This document shows, one piece after another, positions 1 to 9,167 of a stretch of 64,000 nt of DNA. The stretch is taken from NCBI GenBank assembly GCA_902362715.1, contig CABIXN010000001.1, positions 667,548-731,547 of the forward strand, written 5' to 3'. The position numbers were made by a program, and so were the translations under genes. Numbering within the stretch: the stretch's first letter is position 1; the number at the start of each line of letters is the position of its first letter. This DNA is from Lachnospiraceae bacterium (GTDB lineage: Bacteria; Bacillota; Clostridia; Lachnospirales; Lachnospiraceae). Below the pieces are notes generated by a model that was not told where the DNA came from, searched no databases, and worked only from the letters and a program-made list of their open reading frames with translations.

Positions 1-324
1 AATCTGGCTGGCAACCTGGGAGTATTCACTAAAAAGCCTCTGGTAAATCATCATCAGACGGGCCTGCCCCACTGCCGCACATGCCTGCTTGGTGGATACT
101 TCTGACGGCCGCTCCGTAAGACCGATGGCCCTTCTTCCCACCGCAATAGCCCCAGAGCTGACCAGACACACATCCATCCCTCTGTTTCTGAGATCACATA
201 ATTCTCTCACCAGCTTTTCCAGCTTAATTAAATCCAATTCGCCGTTATCTGCGTGTTGAAGCGAAGAAGAACCAATCTTTACTACCACTCTTTTTTTATA
301 TTTTAAATAGTCATGTAAATTCAT
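1..324 (-). CDS. proB: glutamate 5-kinase, 5' part (cut by the window edge)
   Basis: The first 108 codons of a minus-strand gene that runs out of the window. The product phosphorylates glutamate at the gamma-carboxyl in the first step of proline synthesis. The visible part begins with a basic stretch followed by VVVKIGSSSL, the typical amino-acid-kinase phosphate loop, and contains CLVSSGAIAVGRRAIGL and KQACAAVGQARLM, both hallmark glutamate kinase segments. Two in-frame ATGs exist (330 and 324). The Shine-Dalgarno AAGGGAGAG abuts the first and lies a normal distance from the second, so 324 is preferred. The gene is divergent from apbE. Whether proA follows cannot be seen. Confidence 0.93.
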   Translation of the reverse strand, partial: MNLHDYLKYKKRVVVKIGSSSLQHADNGELDLIKLEKLVRELCDLRNRGMDVCLVSSGAIAVGRRAIGLTERPSEVSTKQACAAVGQARLMMIYQRLFSEYSQVASQI

Positions 325-418
325 TTTCATCTCTCCCTTATGAATTTATACTTTATCATATATAAAAAGAAAATTCAATTTATTGATACAATAAGAAAAG
401 GCAATAAGAAAAGATAAG

Positions 419-439
419 AAAAGCCGGCAGGTTCCGGCT
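419..439. other. short GC-rich hairpin between divergent proB and apbE
   Basis: AAGCCGG and CCGGCTT flank a short loop at about 421-440. Read on the minus strand the stem is followed by a T-rich run, so it resembles a terminator, but no minus-strand gene ends just upstream. It lies in the shared promoter region of proB and apbE. Its role is unknown. Confidence 0.4.
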
Positions 440-512
440 TGTAGTAATTCAGGGGATATGATACACTTGGATTTAGTTTTTGATACACTCTAAGAAAGTC
501 CGGTGATGGAAC

Positions 513-1529
513 ATGAACACATTGATAAAAAAATTCTTCTGCCTGTCTGCCGCATTGCTTTTATTAATAATTCTGCCAGCAGGATGTACGCCGGCGCAGC
601 AGTCCTACAGCAAAACAGGTACCTATTTTGATACTGTTATAAAGCTTACTGTTTATCAGTCAAAAGATGCCCGATATCTAGATGGCTGCATGGAACTGGC
701 CGCTCATTATGAACAGCTTTTCAGCAGAACAATCAAAGACAGCGATATATCAAGAATTAACGCTGCAGAGGGAGCCTATGTGCAGGTAGACCAGGAAACC
801 ATAGATCTGATCCGGGCCGGCTTAACATACTGCCAGTTAAGCGGCGGGGTTTTTGATATTACCCTTGGAGAAGTTTCTGATTTGTGGAACTTTAAAGAAC
901 ATAAGGACGGCAGCCTGCCAGATCCTGACAGCATAAAAGAGGCGGTCTCCCACGTCAATTATAAAAACGTAAAACTTAAAGGCACAAAAGCTGCATTAAC
1001 CGATCCTGATGCCAGCCTTGATCTTGGCGGAATCGCCAAAGGATATATTGCCGACCGGATGAAGGAATATCTAGAAGATAACGGCGTATCTTCCGGAATG
1101 ATTAATCTTGGCGGAAATGTAATTACCATTGGGGAAAAACCGGATGGCACCGATTATCAGATTGCAATTCAAAAGCCATTCGATGAAAGCGGCACCCCCA
1201 TAGGTTCTGTAAAAATAGATAATAAATCTATGGTTACATCCGGAACTTATCAGCGCTGCTTTGAAAAGGACGGAATCATCTATCATCATATTCTGGATCC
1301 AAAAACCGGATATCCCATAGAAAATCATCTGGAGTCAGTTACGATTATCAGCGACCAATCAGTGGACGGAGACGGCCTTAGCACTACCTGTCTGGCTCTT
1401 GGACTGGAAAAAGGCATGGAATTAATCGAAAACACAGACCATACAGAGGCAGTTTTTATAACAGATGACGGAAAAGTCCATACAACTTCCGGTTTTGAAG
1501 ATCAATACCAGTTTATACCTTATAAGTAG
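513..1529 (+). CDS. apbE: FAD:protein FMN transferase, lipoprotein
   Basis: ApbE family, 338 aa. It moves FMN from FAD onto a threonine of target proteins, classically the RnfG/RnfD or NqrB/NqrC subunits. The N-terminus is a lipoprotein signal with lipobox LPAGC (Cys25), which places the enzyme outside the membrane, where the target threonines of Rnf lie. Family motifs are DLGGIAKGYIAD near residues 170-181, the glycine-rich INLGGNV and HHILDPKTGYP near 257-267. The gene starts at an ATG with GGTGATGGA upstream and stands alone, convergent with the response regulator that ends at 1550. The Rnf operon at 9.2-14.2 kb carries two matching acceptor motifs, so Rnf is the likely substrate (inference). 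Confidence 0.95.
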   Translation: MNTLIKKFFCLSAALLLLIILPAGCTPAQQSYSKTGTYFDTVIKLTVYQSKDARYLDGCMELAAHYEQLFSRTIKDSDISRINAAEGAYVQVDQETIDLIRAGLTYCQLSGGVFDITLGEVSDLWNFKEHKDGSLPDPDSIKEAVSHVNYKNVKLKGTKAALTDPDASLDLGGIAKGYIADRMKEYLEDNGVSSGMINLGGNVITIGEKPDGTDYQIAIQKPFDESGTPIGSVKIDNKSMVTSGTYQRCFEKDGIIYHHILDPKTGYPIENHLESVTIISDQSVDGDGLSTTCLALGLEKGMELIENTDHTEAVFITDDGKVHTTSGFEDQYQFIPYK

Positions 1530-1549
1530 CAGGTTTCAATTTTTCATGT

Positions 1550-2248
1550 TTATCCGTTCAAACGGTATCCGGCTCCCCAGACGGTCTCTATAATTTGGGG
1601 ATTTCTGGAGTCATCTTCTATTTTTTCACGCAGACGGTTAATATGCACGGAAACAGTAGCTGCATCTGATACATAATCAAATCCCCATATTTTCTCAAAC
1701 AGCGCCTCTTTTGAAAAAACAATATTGGGATTTTCCGCCAGAAAACATAAGAGTTCAAATTCTCTGTTGGGCAGCTTAAGCTCTCGCTCCCCTTTAAAAA
1801 CTTTCCATGTCTTCGGTTCAATAACAAGATCCTGAATTATAATTCTTTCTGATTCTTCCCTGTTTTTGTTCCTGTCTTTTGTAAGCCTGGCATAACGTTT
1901 TAAATGGGAACGCACTCTTGCCACAAGCTGGGAAGGATCAAAGGGTTTTGTAATATAGTCATCTGCTCCAAGGCCAAGTCCGCGGATCACATCTACTGCC
2001 TCAGTTCTTGCCGTTACCATCAAAATAGGAATATCTATCTCATCCCGTATCTGACGGCAGATATCGTATCCGCTGCATCCGGGCAGCATAATATCCAAAA
2101 GTACAAGATCGTACTTCTTCTTTCGCAGTTCTGCAATCACTAAGCTTCCATCCGAAACAATGGCTGTTTCGTATCCGTTAATTTCTAGATAGTCACTTTC
2201 CAGCTGGGCAATCTTCGCATCATCCTCCACAATCAATATGTTCGGCAT
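1550..2248 (-). CDS. OmpR/PhoB-type response regulator
   Basis: 232 aa: N-terminal receiver domain with acidic pair EDD at residues 8-10, phospho-acceptor Asp52 in LVLLDIMLPG and the lysine of ITKPFDP near 102, then a winged-helix DNA-binding domain ending in the usual WGAGYRLNG. The start has AGGAGG upstream and lies 5 nt after the stop of the histidine kinase gene, so the pair forms one two-component system. It is the last gene of the envelope operon that begins near 9.0 kb. Its target genes are unknown; the VanR/PhoP-like architecture and the neighbours suggest an envelope role (inference). Confidence 0.93.
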   Translation of the reverse strand: MPNILIVEDDAKIAQLESDYLEINGYETAIVSDGSLVIAELRKKKYDLVLLDIMLPGCSGYDICRQIRDEIDIPILMVTARTEAVDVIRGLGLGADDYITKPFDPSQLVARVRSHLKRYARLTKDRNKNREESERIIIQDLVIEPKTWKVFKGERELKLPNREFELLCFLAENPNIVFSKEALFEKIWGFDYVSDAATVSVHINRLREKIEDDSRNPQIIETVWGAGYRLNG

Positions 2249-2253
2249 CCGTC

Positions 2254-3672
2254 CTATTCCTCCTCTGCTTTTGGAAATGTGAGGGTCAGTTTTAATCCAC
2301 TGTCATTTTCCGCCCAAATACAGCCGCCGTGGCGTTCTATAATATATTTTACTACATACAGTCCTACTCCGCTGCCTTTTTGTTTTCTTGAGCCGTCACA
2401 CCGGTAAAACCGATCAAAGATTCTTCCTATTTTCTCTTCCGGTACTCCCGGTCCGTTATCCTTCCATTCCAGGCAGACAGATTCTTCTGTATTAAACACT
2501 CTCACTTGAATCTTTACCGGGCAGACATTGGTATATTTCATACTGTTTTCCAGCAGATTGTCAAAAATTCTTCCAAACTGCTGAATATCCAGCAGAATCT
2601 CCGGGAGCTGCTCTTGACTCTCAAAGAAAAACTGTAGTTTTTCTGCATCAAGCACAGTTTCTCTTTGTGCAATACAAGTATTCACAAACTCACACAAGTC
2701 TACTCTGACCATATGAAAAGGCATCTGTCCACTCTCAAGCCTTGAAAAATCAAATAGCTTCTGAAGCAGCTGGTTCATATCTTCTGTGGATTCATAGGCG
2801 GTTTTCAAATACAGCTGCCGCCTCTCACTGGAATCTGCCACCCCATCTATCACTCCCTTGATATATCCCTGTATCGAAGTAAGCGGTGTGCGAAGGTCGT
2901 GGGAAATACCGGTTACCATGTCGATCCTTGACTGTTCTGTTTTCTGCCTCCGCTCCTGATCTGCTAAAATTGTTTTCTGCATGGAATTAAAAGTCAGGCA
3001 CAGGTCTTCGAACTCTTTTTCTCCATGATACCGTATATCCTCTTTCAGATTCCCCTGCGATATCCGCTCCGCTCCCTTTACCAGCTCCTCTAGAGGTTCC
3101 ATTACAACCCGGTTCATCCGTTTTGTAAAGTAAGAAGAAAGAATCAGCAGAACAATTACTACCCCTGCACTAATTAAAATTAACACCCAGAGCAATGTCC
3201 GGGAGGAATGTAAAAGAGATGTTTTCAGAAAATCCACTTTTGCAAAATGGGCTGATACAATACAGGCGTTCTCCTGAGGAATGTATTTTACAACAACAGT
3301 TGCATTGCGATAATAAAATAGTTCCGACTGCTCCTTTTGCAGATATTCCGTATCCAAAGCCTGAGCAAGCTTAAGCATCTGTTCATCTGTACTTCCAGCT
3401 TGTATCTGCTCCTCACGGATAAGTGCTGTCTGGTATCCAATTGGCTCCATTTCCTGTTCTAACGTCTCTATATCATCCGTTCCGGCATGATCCACCAGCG
3501 AGACTGCTTTTAAAACTTCTGTATCCAGTTTAGACTGCCCCATGGTAAAGAAACGTCTTTCTATCCTGTCTTCAAACAGAATCAGGACCAAAAAAACCAC
3601 TGCCAGCAAAGAAAGCAAGGACAAAAATAAGATCATCATATTTGAACGGAACATCCGTTTTTTCAAAGACAT
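2254..3672 (-). CDS. membrane sensor histidine kinase (HAMP, HisKA, HATPase)
   Basis: 472 aa. Transmembrane segments near residues 12-33 and 159-181 enclose an extracytoplasmic sensor of about 125 residues. A HAMP linker follows (about 182-240), then the phospho-acceptor His258 in GISHDLRTPLTS and a catalytic domain with N box (DNLLENSMKY), DNGPGVPEE and the G box GSGVGLYVVK. It signals to the response regulator encoded 5 nt downstream. The start is supported by GGGGGAG upstream. The ligand cannot be inferred: the sensor region shows no recognised PAS or CACHE signature by eye. Confidence 0.93.
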   Translation of the reverse strand: MSLKKRMFRSNMMILFLSLLSLLAVVFLVLILFEDRIERRFFTMGQSKLDTEVLKAVSLVDHAGTDDIETLEQEMEPIGYQTALIREEQIQAGSTDEQMLKLAQALDTEYLQKEQSELFYYRNATVVVKYIPQENACIVSAHFAKVDFLKTSLLHSSRTLLWVLILISAGVVIVLLILSSYFTKRMNRVVMEPLEELVKGAERISQGNLKEDIRYHGEKEFEDLCLTFNSMQKTILADQERRQKTEQSRIDMVTGISHDLRTPLTSIQGYIKGVIDGVADSSERRQLYLKTAYESTEDMNQLLQKLFDFSRLESGQMPFHMVRVDLCEFVNTCIAQRETVLDAEKLQFFFESQEQLPEILLDIQQFGRIFDNLLENSMKYTNVCPVKIQVRVFNTEESVCLEWKDNGPGVPEEKIGRIFDRFYRCDGSRKQKGSGVGLYVVKYIIERHGGCIWAENDSGLKLTLTFPKAEEE

Positions 3673-3706
3673 AAGGCTCCCCCGTTCCTAACATTTATTA
3701 CGATTA

Positions 3707-4249
3707 TCATACAGTGATTTCATTATTTTTACCATACTTTTGTTCAAATAATTTGAATCCCATACAAACGATTACAGCGCTGAGACTTCCTACTATCATT
3801 CCTCCAAGAATGTCCGTTGGATAGTGAACATATAAATACATTCTGGAAAAAGCTATCAGCACTGCCAGAATCATTGCCGCTAAACGTCCTTTTTCCTTTC
3901 TGCTCCACAATACAGAAGCGGCTGCAAAAGAAGCTCCTGTATGTCCGGACGGGAAAGAATAATCTGTCGGACGGGAAACCAAAAGCTGTACCGTAGAATT
4001 AATATCACAGGGCCTTACTCTGGCTGCCAGCGGTTTCAACACTCCATTACAAAGGATAATCTCAAGGATAAAAGCCGCCAATAACAGAATACCTGTTTTC
4101 CGGTGTTTTTTGCTGATAAGCAGCAGCAGTCCTGCAATAATCCAAATGATTCCTCCGTTTCCCAAAGTGGTAATTGCTACCATTATATGATCCAGCCAGA
4201 CAGTTCTCATCTGCTGGATCATATCTAAAATCTGTAATTCTATCGTCAT
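3707..4249 (-). CDS. PAP2-family membrane phosphatase
   Basis: 180 aa with about five membrane segments. The three phosphatase signature parts are visible: KPLAARVRPC, the SFPSGHTGAS motif with its catalytic histidine, and SRMYLYVHYPTDILGG. The family dephosphorylates lipid phosphates such as undecaprenyl pyrophosphate or phosphatidic acid on the outer membrane face. It starts 5 nt after the P-type ATPase stop and is followed 34 nt later by the sensor kinase. Undecaprenyl pyrophosphate is a plausible substrate given the glycosyltransferase in the same operon, but the sequence does not decide it. Confidence 0.88.
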   Translation of the reverse strand: MTIELQILDMIQQMRTVWLDHIMVAITTLGNGGIIWIIAGLLLLISKKHRKTGILLLAAFILEIILCNGVLKPLAARVRPCDINSTVQLLVSRPTDYSFPSGHTGASFAAASVLWSRKEKGRLAAMILAVLIAFSRMYLYVHYPTDILGGMIVGSLSAVIVCMGFKLFEQKYGKNNEITV

Positions 4250-4254
4250 TGTAT

Positions 4255-6579
4255 TTACATCTCCAAAGTATATTCTTTTCTTTTGTTTCTAGATACATGT
4301 TTTATTGCTTCTAATACAATAAGAAATCCCCACACAGCAGCCATAATAACAATCAGGCACATCTTCATTTCGCCGGTAACTCTGTTTACGTGGAATAGTT
4401 CCGGTAATACCATAAGGGCTCCAAAAATACCGCAGACCATTGTTACACAAATAAATCCGCGAAGCAGATTAAATGGAATACAGCTTCTTACAACTGCTGT
4501 AATAGAAATCAAAATCAGCGCAAGATACATTACCGTCTGATTGTCAGAAACTGCAAAAGGCATCAGCAGACTCATCAGCGCAATTACTGCTGTGGCCGCC
4601 AGTCCGAATGGAAGTGATTTTGATACCGCTGTTCTTAAAAAACTGCCTTTAAGCCTTCTGGTATCGGATTCCAAAATCGTCACAAAAGAAGGATATGCCT
4701 CGATAAAGGCATCCAGCAGTGTAATCTGTATTGGAATAAAAGGAAATGGCAGATTGGCAGCCACACAAAATATAGAGATTAACACAGAATAAATTGTCTT
4801 TATAAAAAAGACGCCTGCTGTTCTTGTTACATTATTGACAACCTTTCGTCCTTCCATAACTACCTTGGGCAAATGGGTAAAGTCGGAATCCAGCAGTACA
4901 ATCTGAGCCAGCTGTCTGCTGGCATCACTGCCATCTGCTACAGCAATAGAACAGTCAGCCTCCCGGAGGGCTAAAAGATCATTCACTCCATCCCCGGTCA
5001 TTGCCACATGACGCCCCTGTCTTTGCAGCGCTTTTACCAGCTCCTGCTTCTGCTTTGGAGTCACTCTGGCAAATACAGAATATTTCCTGCAGATGGTGTC
5101 GTAATCCGGTTCATCTTCATATCTGGATAAATCCACTGCCTCTTTCCACGTATCCAATCCGGCCCGTTTTGCAGTCATGGCAGCGGTCTTGATATGATCT
5201 CCGGAAATAACTTTCACATCTACTCCCTGTTCTTTAAAAAATTCCAGAGTCTCCCTTGCATTACGCCGGATTCTGTCTTCTAAAACCACAGCATAAAGGA
5301 TTTGTATCCCACCGGGCAGTTCTTTGTCGTTTTTCCAGATTTCCGGGATATATCCGATGGCAATCAGTCGGCGCCCATGTGCCAATTCCTCTTCCAGATT
5401 TTTTGACAGTTTTCCTATCAGTTTTTCCGGTGCGCCCACAAATATGGTTCCTGCTGCATCAAAGCTTACACTGCCCCACTTTCTTTTTGATGAAAACGGA
5501 ATTTTGTAAACCGGATGATACAGTGGTTCAGGCGGAAATGCTTTTTTTAATGCCTCAAAAGTAGCATTATTATCTTCACAAGCATCCATATAAGCCCGGA
5601 TGAAACTGTCTATATCCCCCTGATGGGATGTCATCATTGGAATTTTTCTGCACACTTTTAGTTTCCCGTCCGTAATGGTACCTGTTTTATCCAGGCACAG
5701 AGTATCTACATGAGCCAGTGTTTCCAAAGAATAAATATTCTGTACAAGAATCTTCATCTTTGCCAGCCGGATAACTCCGGCTGCCAGGGATACGGAAATC
5801 AGCAAAACCAGACCCTTTGGCAGCATTCCAAGCAGCGCCGCTGCAGAAGATACAACTGCATCGCTGATTAGAGTATTCCGGAAAAAAACTGCTTCAACAA
5901 AAAGTATAATCCCTAATGGAATAATCAAAAAACTTGTGATATTTGTGATTTTATTCATAGATCCAATCAATTCAGACTGTACCTGCTTTTCTTTTTTTAC
6001 TTCCTGAATCAATCCTGTTGCATAATTTTCAGTTCCTACATGAATCACCCTTGCATCCGCTCTGCCGGAAATTACAAAACTGCCGGAATACAGTTTATCA
6101 CCGGTTTCTTTTACGACTCCATCACTTTCACCGGTAAGAAGAGATTCATTTACTTCCAGGCTTCCATTTATTATTTCGGCATCGTTGCAGATCTGATTTC
6201 CGCTCTTTAATACCAGCAGATCACCCTTTACAATCTCATCTCTTTCTATATCCAGTTCCTGACCTTCACGCCGGACACAGACCCTTGGGCGGTTTAAAAC
6301 AGATAATTCATCCACCAGTTTCTTTGCTTTAAATTCCTGTGCAATTCCTATCAGAATATTCAGAATAATAATCCCGATGAAAAGCAGATTTGAATATGCG
6401 CCCACTGCCAGCAGCAATCCGGCAATGATAAAGTTTAATATATTAAATAATGTAATTGTGTTATCCTTTATGATTTGTGTTCTGCTTTTCGTAATACCTT
6501 CCGGCTGATGCTCCCCCTCTCCTTTTTCCCTGCGTTTTGTTACTTCTTCTGCAGAAAGTCCTTTTAATTGTTCTTCCAT
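4255..6579 (-). CDS. cation-transporting P-type ATPase (CtpE-like)
   Basis: 774 aa P-type ATPase. The actuator loop has LLTGES (148-152), the phosphorylation site is Asp297 in CLDKTGTITDGK, and the hinge is MTGDGVNDLLALREADCS. About eight to ten membrane segments flank these. There is no N-terminal heavy-metal domain and no CPC motif, which argues against a copper or zinc pump; the fourth-helix motif reads LPKGL. By overall pattern it resembles the poorly characterised CtpE/YfgQ group, one member of which has been linked to calcium transport, so the ion here stays open. GGAG lies just upstream of the ATG. It sits between a small membrane protein and PAP2 in the envelope operon. Confidence 0.9.
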   Translation of the reverse strand: MEEQLKGLSAEEVTKRREKGEGEHQPEGITKSRTQIIKDNTITLFNILNFIIAGLLLAVGAYSNLLFIGIIILNILIGIAQEFKAKKLVDELSVLNRPRVCVRREGQELDIERDEIVKGDLLVLKSGNQICNDAEIINGSLEVNESLLTGESDGVVKETGDKLYSGSFVISGRADARVIHVGTENYATGLIQEVKKEKQVQSELIGSMNKITNITSFLIIPLGIILFVEAVFFRNTLISDAVVSSAAALLGMLPKGLVLLISVSLAAGVIRLAKMKILVQNIYSLETLAHVDTLCLDKTGTITDGKLKVCRKIPMMTSHQGDIDSFIRAYMDACEDNNATFEALKKAFPPEPLYHPVYKIPFSSKRKWGSVSFDAAGTIFVGAPEKLIGKLSKNLEEELAHGRRLIAIGYIPEIWKNDKELPGGIQILYAVVLEDRIRRNARETLEFFKEQGVDVKVISGDHIKTAAMTAKRAGLDTWKEAVDLSRYEDEPDYDTICRKYSVFARVTPKQKQELVKALQRQGRHVAMTGDGVNDLLALREADCSIAVADGSDASRQLAQIVLLDSDFTHLPKVVMEGRKVVNNVTRTAGVFFIKTIYSVLISIFCVAANLPFPFIPIQITLLDAFIEAYPSFVTILESDTRRLKGSFLRTAVSKSLPFGLAATAVIALMSLLMPFAVSDNQTVMYLALILISITAVVRSCIPFNLLRGFICVTMVCGIFGALMVLPELFHVNRVTGEMKMCLIVIMAAVWGFLIVLEAIKHVSRNKRKEYTLEM

Positions 6580-6595
6580 TTTCTAACTCTCCTTC

Positions 6596-6871
6596 TTATT
6601 TCTTATTCCCAAAATCCCGAAAACGTTTATTTTCCATATGGGGCTGCCGCCTGGTTCTCTTTCGTTTTCTGCCATATTCTTCCTTCTGTAACAGATTGCA
6701 TCCGGATATGATAATTGAACAAATACATAATGGATACAAAAGAACCTTTGCATGTCCTAAAAAATCCATAAACGGATTATACCAGTCCAGTATAAAAACG
6801 GCTAAAAGTGCCAGACTGCAGATAATACATATATTACCTGCCAGATTTATAATCATTTTTTTTGCTTCCAT
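6596..6871 (-). CDS. small membrane protein of unknown function
   Basis: 91 aa. Two hydrophobic segments (about residues 8-27 and 43-60) are followed by a highly basic tail rich in Arg and Lys. No family is recognised. It is probably real because its ATG follows the stop of the phosphodiester glycosidase gene by a single base and its own stop lies 16 nt before the ATPase start, as expected for a coupled operon gene. Confidence 0.65.
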   Translation of the reverse strand: MEAKKMIINLAGNICIICSLALLAVFILDWYNPFMDFLGHAKVLLYPLCICSIIISGCNLLQKEEYGRKRKRTRRQPHMENKRFRDFGNKK

Positions 6872-6872
6872 T

Positions 6873-7937
6873 TTATAGACCCTCCGTCAAAAAAATCCCG
6901 TCCTGGATTTTATGCTCCGGTTTATACGGATGATTTACAATCTGATTTCCTTTTGTCATAAAGGAACAATGTCCCCCATCCAGATTATAAGCTGCTTTGC
7001 ATCCAAGCTGTTCAAACATAGAAGCCATTTCACTTAAAAACATACCTCTTGTATTTTTCTGTCTTCCATCCACTACTAACAGACAATAATGACCCGGCTC
7101 ATAATAACCTATTGCTGTTCTTGGGTGAGACTGCCGAATATAATCCCATGTTAAAAAAGAAGTCTTTGCTTTTCCATTTTCATCCAGCAGACTGGGACCA
7201 AAAACCCAGCTCTGATAAGCACCTTCATTGATCAGCTGCTGCTTATTTAATTCCTGTGGTGCATATATTTTCATGGTTCCATCCCAATTTAAAACGCAGG
7301 TTTCCATATCCCCAGGACTGGAACGATAAATAATTCCATTACGAATAATAGTACCATTACCCGCATGTCTGCTGTTGCTGTATGAATCACCATTTACTGC
7401 CAGAACCGATTTCATGTAAGCAGACATATCGGTAAGTTTTTCTTCATACCCTACTCCATATGTGTTCTGGGCAAATGCAGTCTGAATACAAGTAATATCT
7501 CCAACATATATATCTGCCAGTATATAAGAAATATTTGTTCCATATTTTTTATGCTGTCCATCCTCTGAATAATCTAATTGATTTGTCTGCACAACATTGG
7601 ATGTCAGCTGAATGGAAAGATTTGGGCTGGTATAGGATGTATCTGTTGATACAACCGTCTTTGTAAATTTCTCCGAAAATTTTTCATGCCAGTCCTGATG
7701 ATCAAGCTTTACTTTCGTTATCTGCAGACCGTTGCTTTCTGCTTCTATCAGACTCTGGATTTTTTGCTCCGCCAGGCTTTTTGACTGGGCCCCACTGCTT
7801 TTACTATTTCCGGACGAAGACAAAAACGCCTGTGCCTGTATCCCTTTTTGGGGAACCAGGTAATTCACTCCCCAGATTCCTAAAACCAGCAGAGCTGCAA
7901 TTAAAATATCTATTGTAAATAAAACGATTTTCTTCAT
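6873..7937 (-). CDS. phosphodiester glycosidase (NAGPA domain) exported protein
   Basis: 354 aa. One N-terminal membrane anchor (about residues 6-25) is followed by a serine/lysine-rich linker and a domain with the NAGPA/exopolysaccharide-type pattern: SYSNSRHAGNGTIIRNG, WVFGPSLLDENG, HPRTAIGYYEPGHYCLLVVDGR and the C-terminal GCKAAYNLDGGHCSFM. Members hydrolyse phosphodiester-linked sugars, as in the human uncovering enzyme and teichoic-acid or exopolysaccharide-related bacterial proteins. Its start overlaps the glycosyltransferase stop by 4 nt. A role in trimming surface glycans is inferred from the domain and context. Confidence 0.85.
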   Translation of the reverse strand: MKKIVLFTIDILIAALLVLGIWGVNYLVPQKGIQAQAFLSSSGNSKSSGAQSKSLAEQKIQSLIEAESNGLQITKVKLDHQDWHEKFSEKFTKTVVSTDTSYTSPNLSIQLTSNVVQTNQLDYSEDGQHKKYGTNISYILADIYVGDITCIQTAFAQNTYGVGYEEKLTDMSAYMKSVLAVNGDSYSNSRHAGNGTIIRNGIIYRSSPGDMETCVLNWDGTMKIYAPQELNKQQLINEGAYQSWVFGPSLLDENGKAKTSFLTWDYIRQSHPRTAIGYYEPGHYCLLVVDGRQKNTRGMFLSEMASMFEQLGCKAAYNLDGGHCSFMTKGNQIVNHPYKPEHKIQDGIFLTEGL

Positions 7938-9004
7938 ATGGGTTCACCGCTCTTTTCAACTGGATTCCACTGTAATTTATTGTTTTTAAATATAATTTCC
8001 CTCTGAATCAGCCAGCTGATTAAAAATAAAAGTATTTCTGTCATCATCTTTGCAGCATGAACTTCTATCTGCAGGCCGGATATAAATACCTGCAGAACCA
8101 TATTATTTATGAATAGTATCATTCCCGCTAACAGCAGATATTCCAGTGCTGTTTTAAGAGTTTCTTTCTTATGAAATACTACATGGCAGTTCATCATATA
8201 ATTGTAACCAGCGCTGATGACTCTCGCCCCTATATTAGCTCCTGCAGCTGCCCATCCTGCTCCCGGAAACAAAAAAACCAAAAGTGAAAATAAACAATAA
8301 TCCAGTAAAAAGCTGGAAAAGGACACAAGAGAAAATTTTAGTAAACTTTTATATATTCGCAAGGAATCCCAAAATTTTCTGAAATGGGAACAGCTGTTAT
8401 TTTTATCATGATAAATTGTCTGTATTGGTACTTCAATAATTTCAATTCCTCTCTTTGCACAGGTTACCAGAACATTCATTTCATATTCATATCTTTCACC
8501 GGAAATCTCCAGCATAAAATCCAATAAGTCTGAAGAAAATGCACGAAGTCCAGTCTGGGTATCCGATACTTTTACACCGGTCTTTAAGTAAAACACTTTT
8601 TTGGTTAATTGATTTCCTGCTTTTGATTTCCAGGGCACTGACGCATCCATTTCCCTGCACCCTAATATAAGAGATTTTGGATTTCCGGCTGCTTTCACCA
8701 GAAGTTTTTCCATATCATCGGCCAGATGCTGTCCGTCCGCATCCATAATGCCAATCATGGTGTACTCCCACAATTCTTTTTTTATATATCGAAGAGCTGT
8801 TTTGATAGCTTCTCCTTTTCCTCTATTATGATCATGGTGCAGCACAATACATTTTTCACTCAGTTCCCAGAAAAATGAATGATATTTTTCATCACTTCCG
8901 TCGTCTACAACAATAATCTGATTTTCAAGCTCCCAGTTTCTATCTACAATATCCTTCAGGCATTCATCCGGATTCAGTGCCGGTATGATTACAATTTGGT
9001 CCAT
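7934..9004 (-). CDS. membrane glycosyltransferase: GT2 catalytic domain fused to GtrA
   Basis: 356 aa from the ATG at 9004, chosen because AGAGGG precedes it and because a longer frame to 9280 would run into rnfB and its terminator. The N-terminal GT2 domain shows VIIPALNPDE, VVDDGSDE and the metal-binding MDADGQH, with TQTGLRAFSS. The C-terminal third is a GtrA domain of about four membrane segments. The GT2 part resembles polyprenyl-phosphate sugar transferases, and GtrA domains are thought to help flip lipid-linked sugars. This is the first gene of the envelope operon and likely makes the lipid-linked glycosyl donor for a surface polymer (inference). Confidence 0.88.
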   Translation of the reverse strand: MDQIVIIPALNPDECLKDIVDRNWELENQIIVVDDGSDEKYHSFFWELSEKCIVLHHDHNRGKGEAIKTALRYIKKELWEYTMIGIMDADGQHLADDMEKLLVKAAGNPKSLILGCREMDASVPWKSKAGNQLTKKVFYLKTGVKVSDTQTGLRAFSSDLLDFMLEISGERYEYEMNVLVTCAKRGIEIIEVPIQTIYHDKNNSCSHFRKFWDSLRIYKSLLKFSLVSFSSFLLDYCLFSLLVFLFPGAGWAAAGANIGARVISAGYNYMMNCHVVFHKKETLKTALEYLLLAGMILFINNMVLQVFISGLQIEVHAAKMMTEILLFLISWLIQREIIFKNNKLQWNPVEKSGEPI

Positions 9005-9105
9005 ATGATCCCTCTTTTCTGTTGTTTGTTCATACATACCATACCCGGAATATCTAACCTTTCTGCATGGATTTTTTAAACTTTTTTTAAACAATATAAT
9101 TATAT

Positions 9106-9156
9106 AAAAAGAGAGCATCCCAAAAGCCACAAAATGACTTAAGAAACACTCTCTTT
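9106..9156 (-). terminator. Rho-independent terminator of the rnf operon
   Basis: The stem AAAGAGAG/CTCTCTTT (arms 9108-9115 and 9149-9156) encloses a loop of about 33 nt and is followed on the minus strand by a T run. It lies 12 nt after the rnfB stop and before the envelope operon. Confidence 0.75.
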
Positions 9157-9167
9157 GCTTTACGCTC

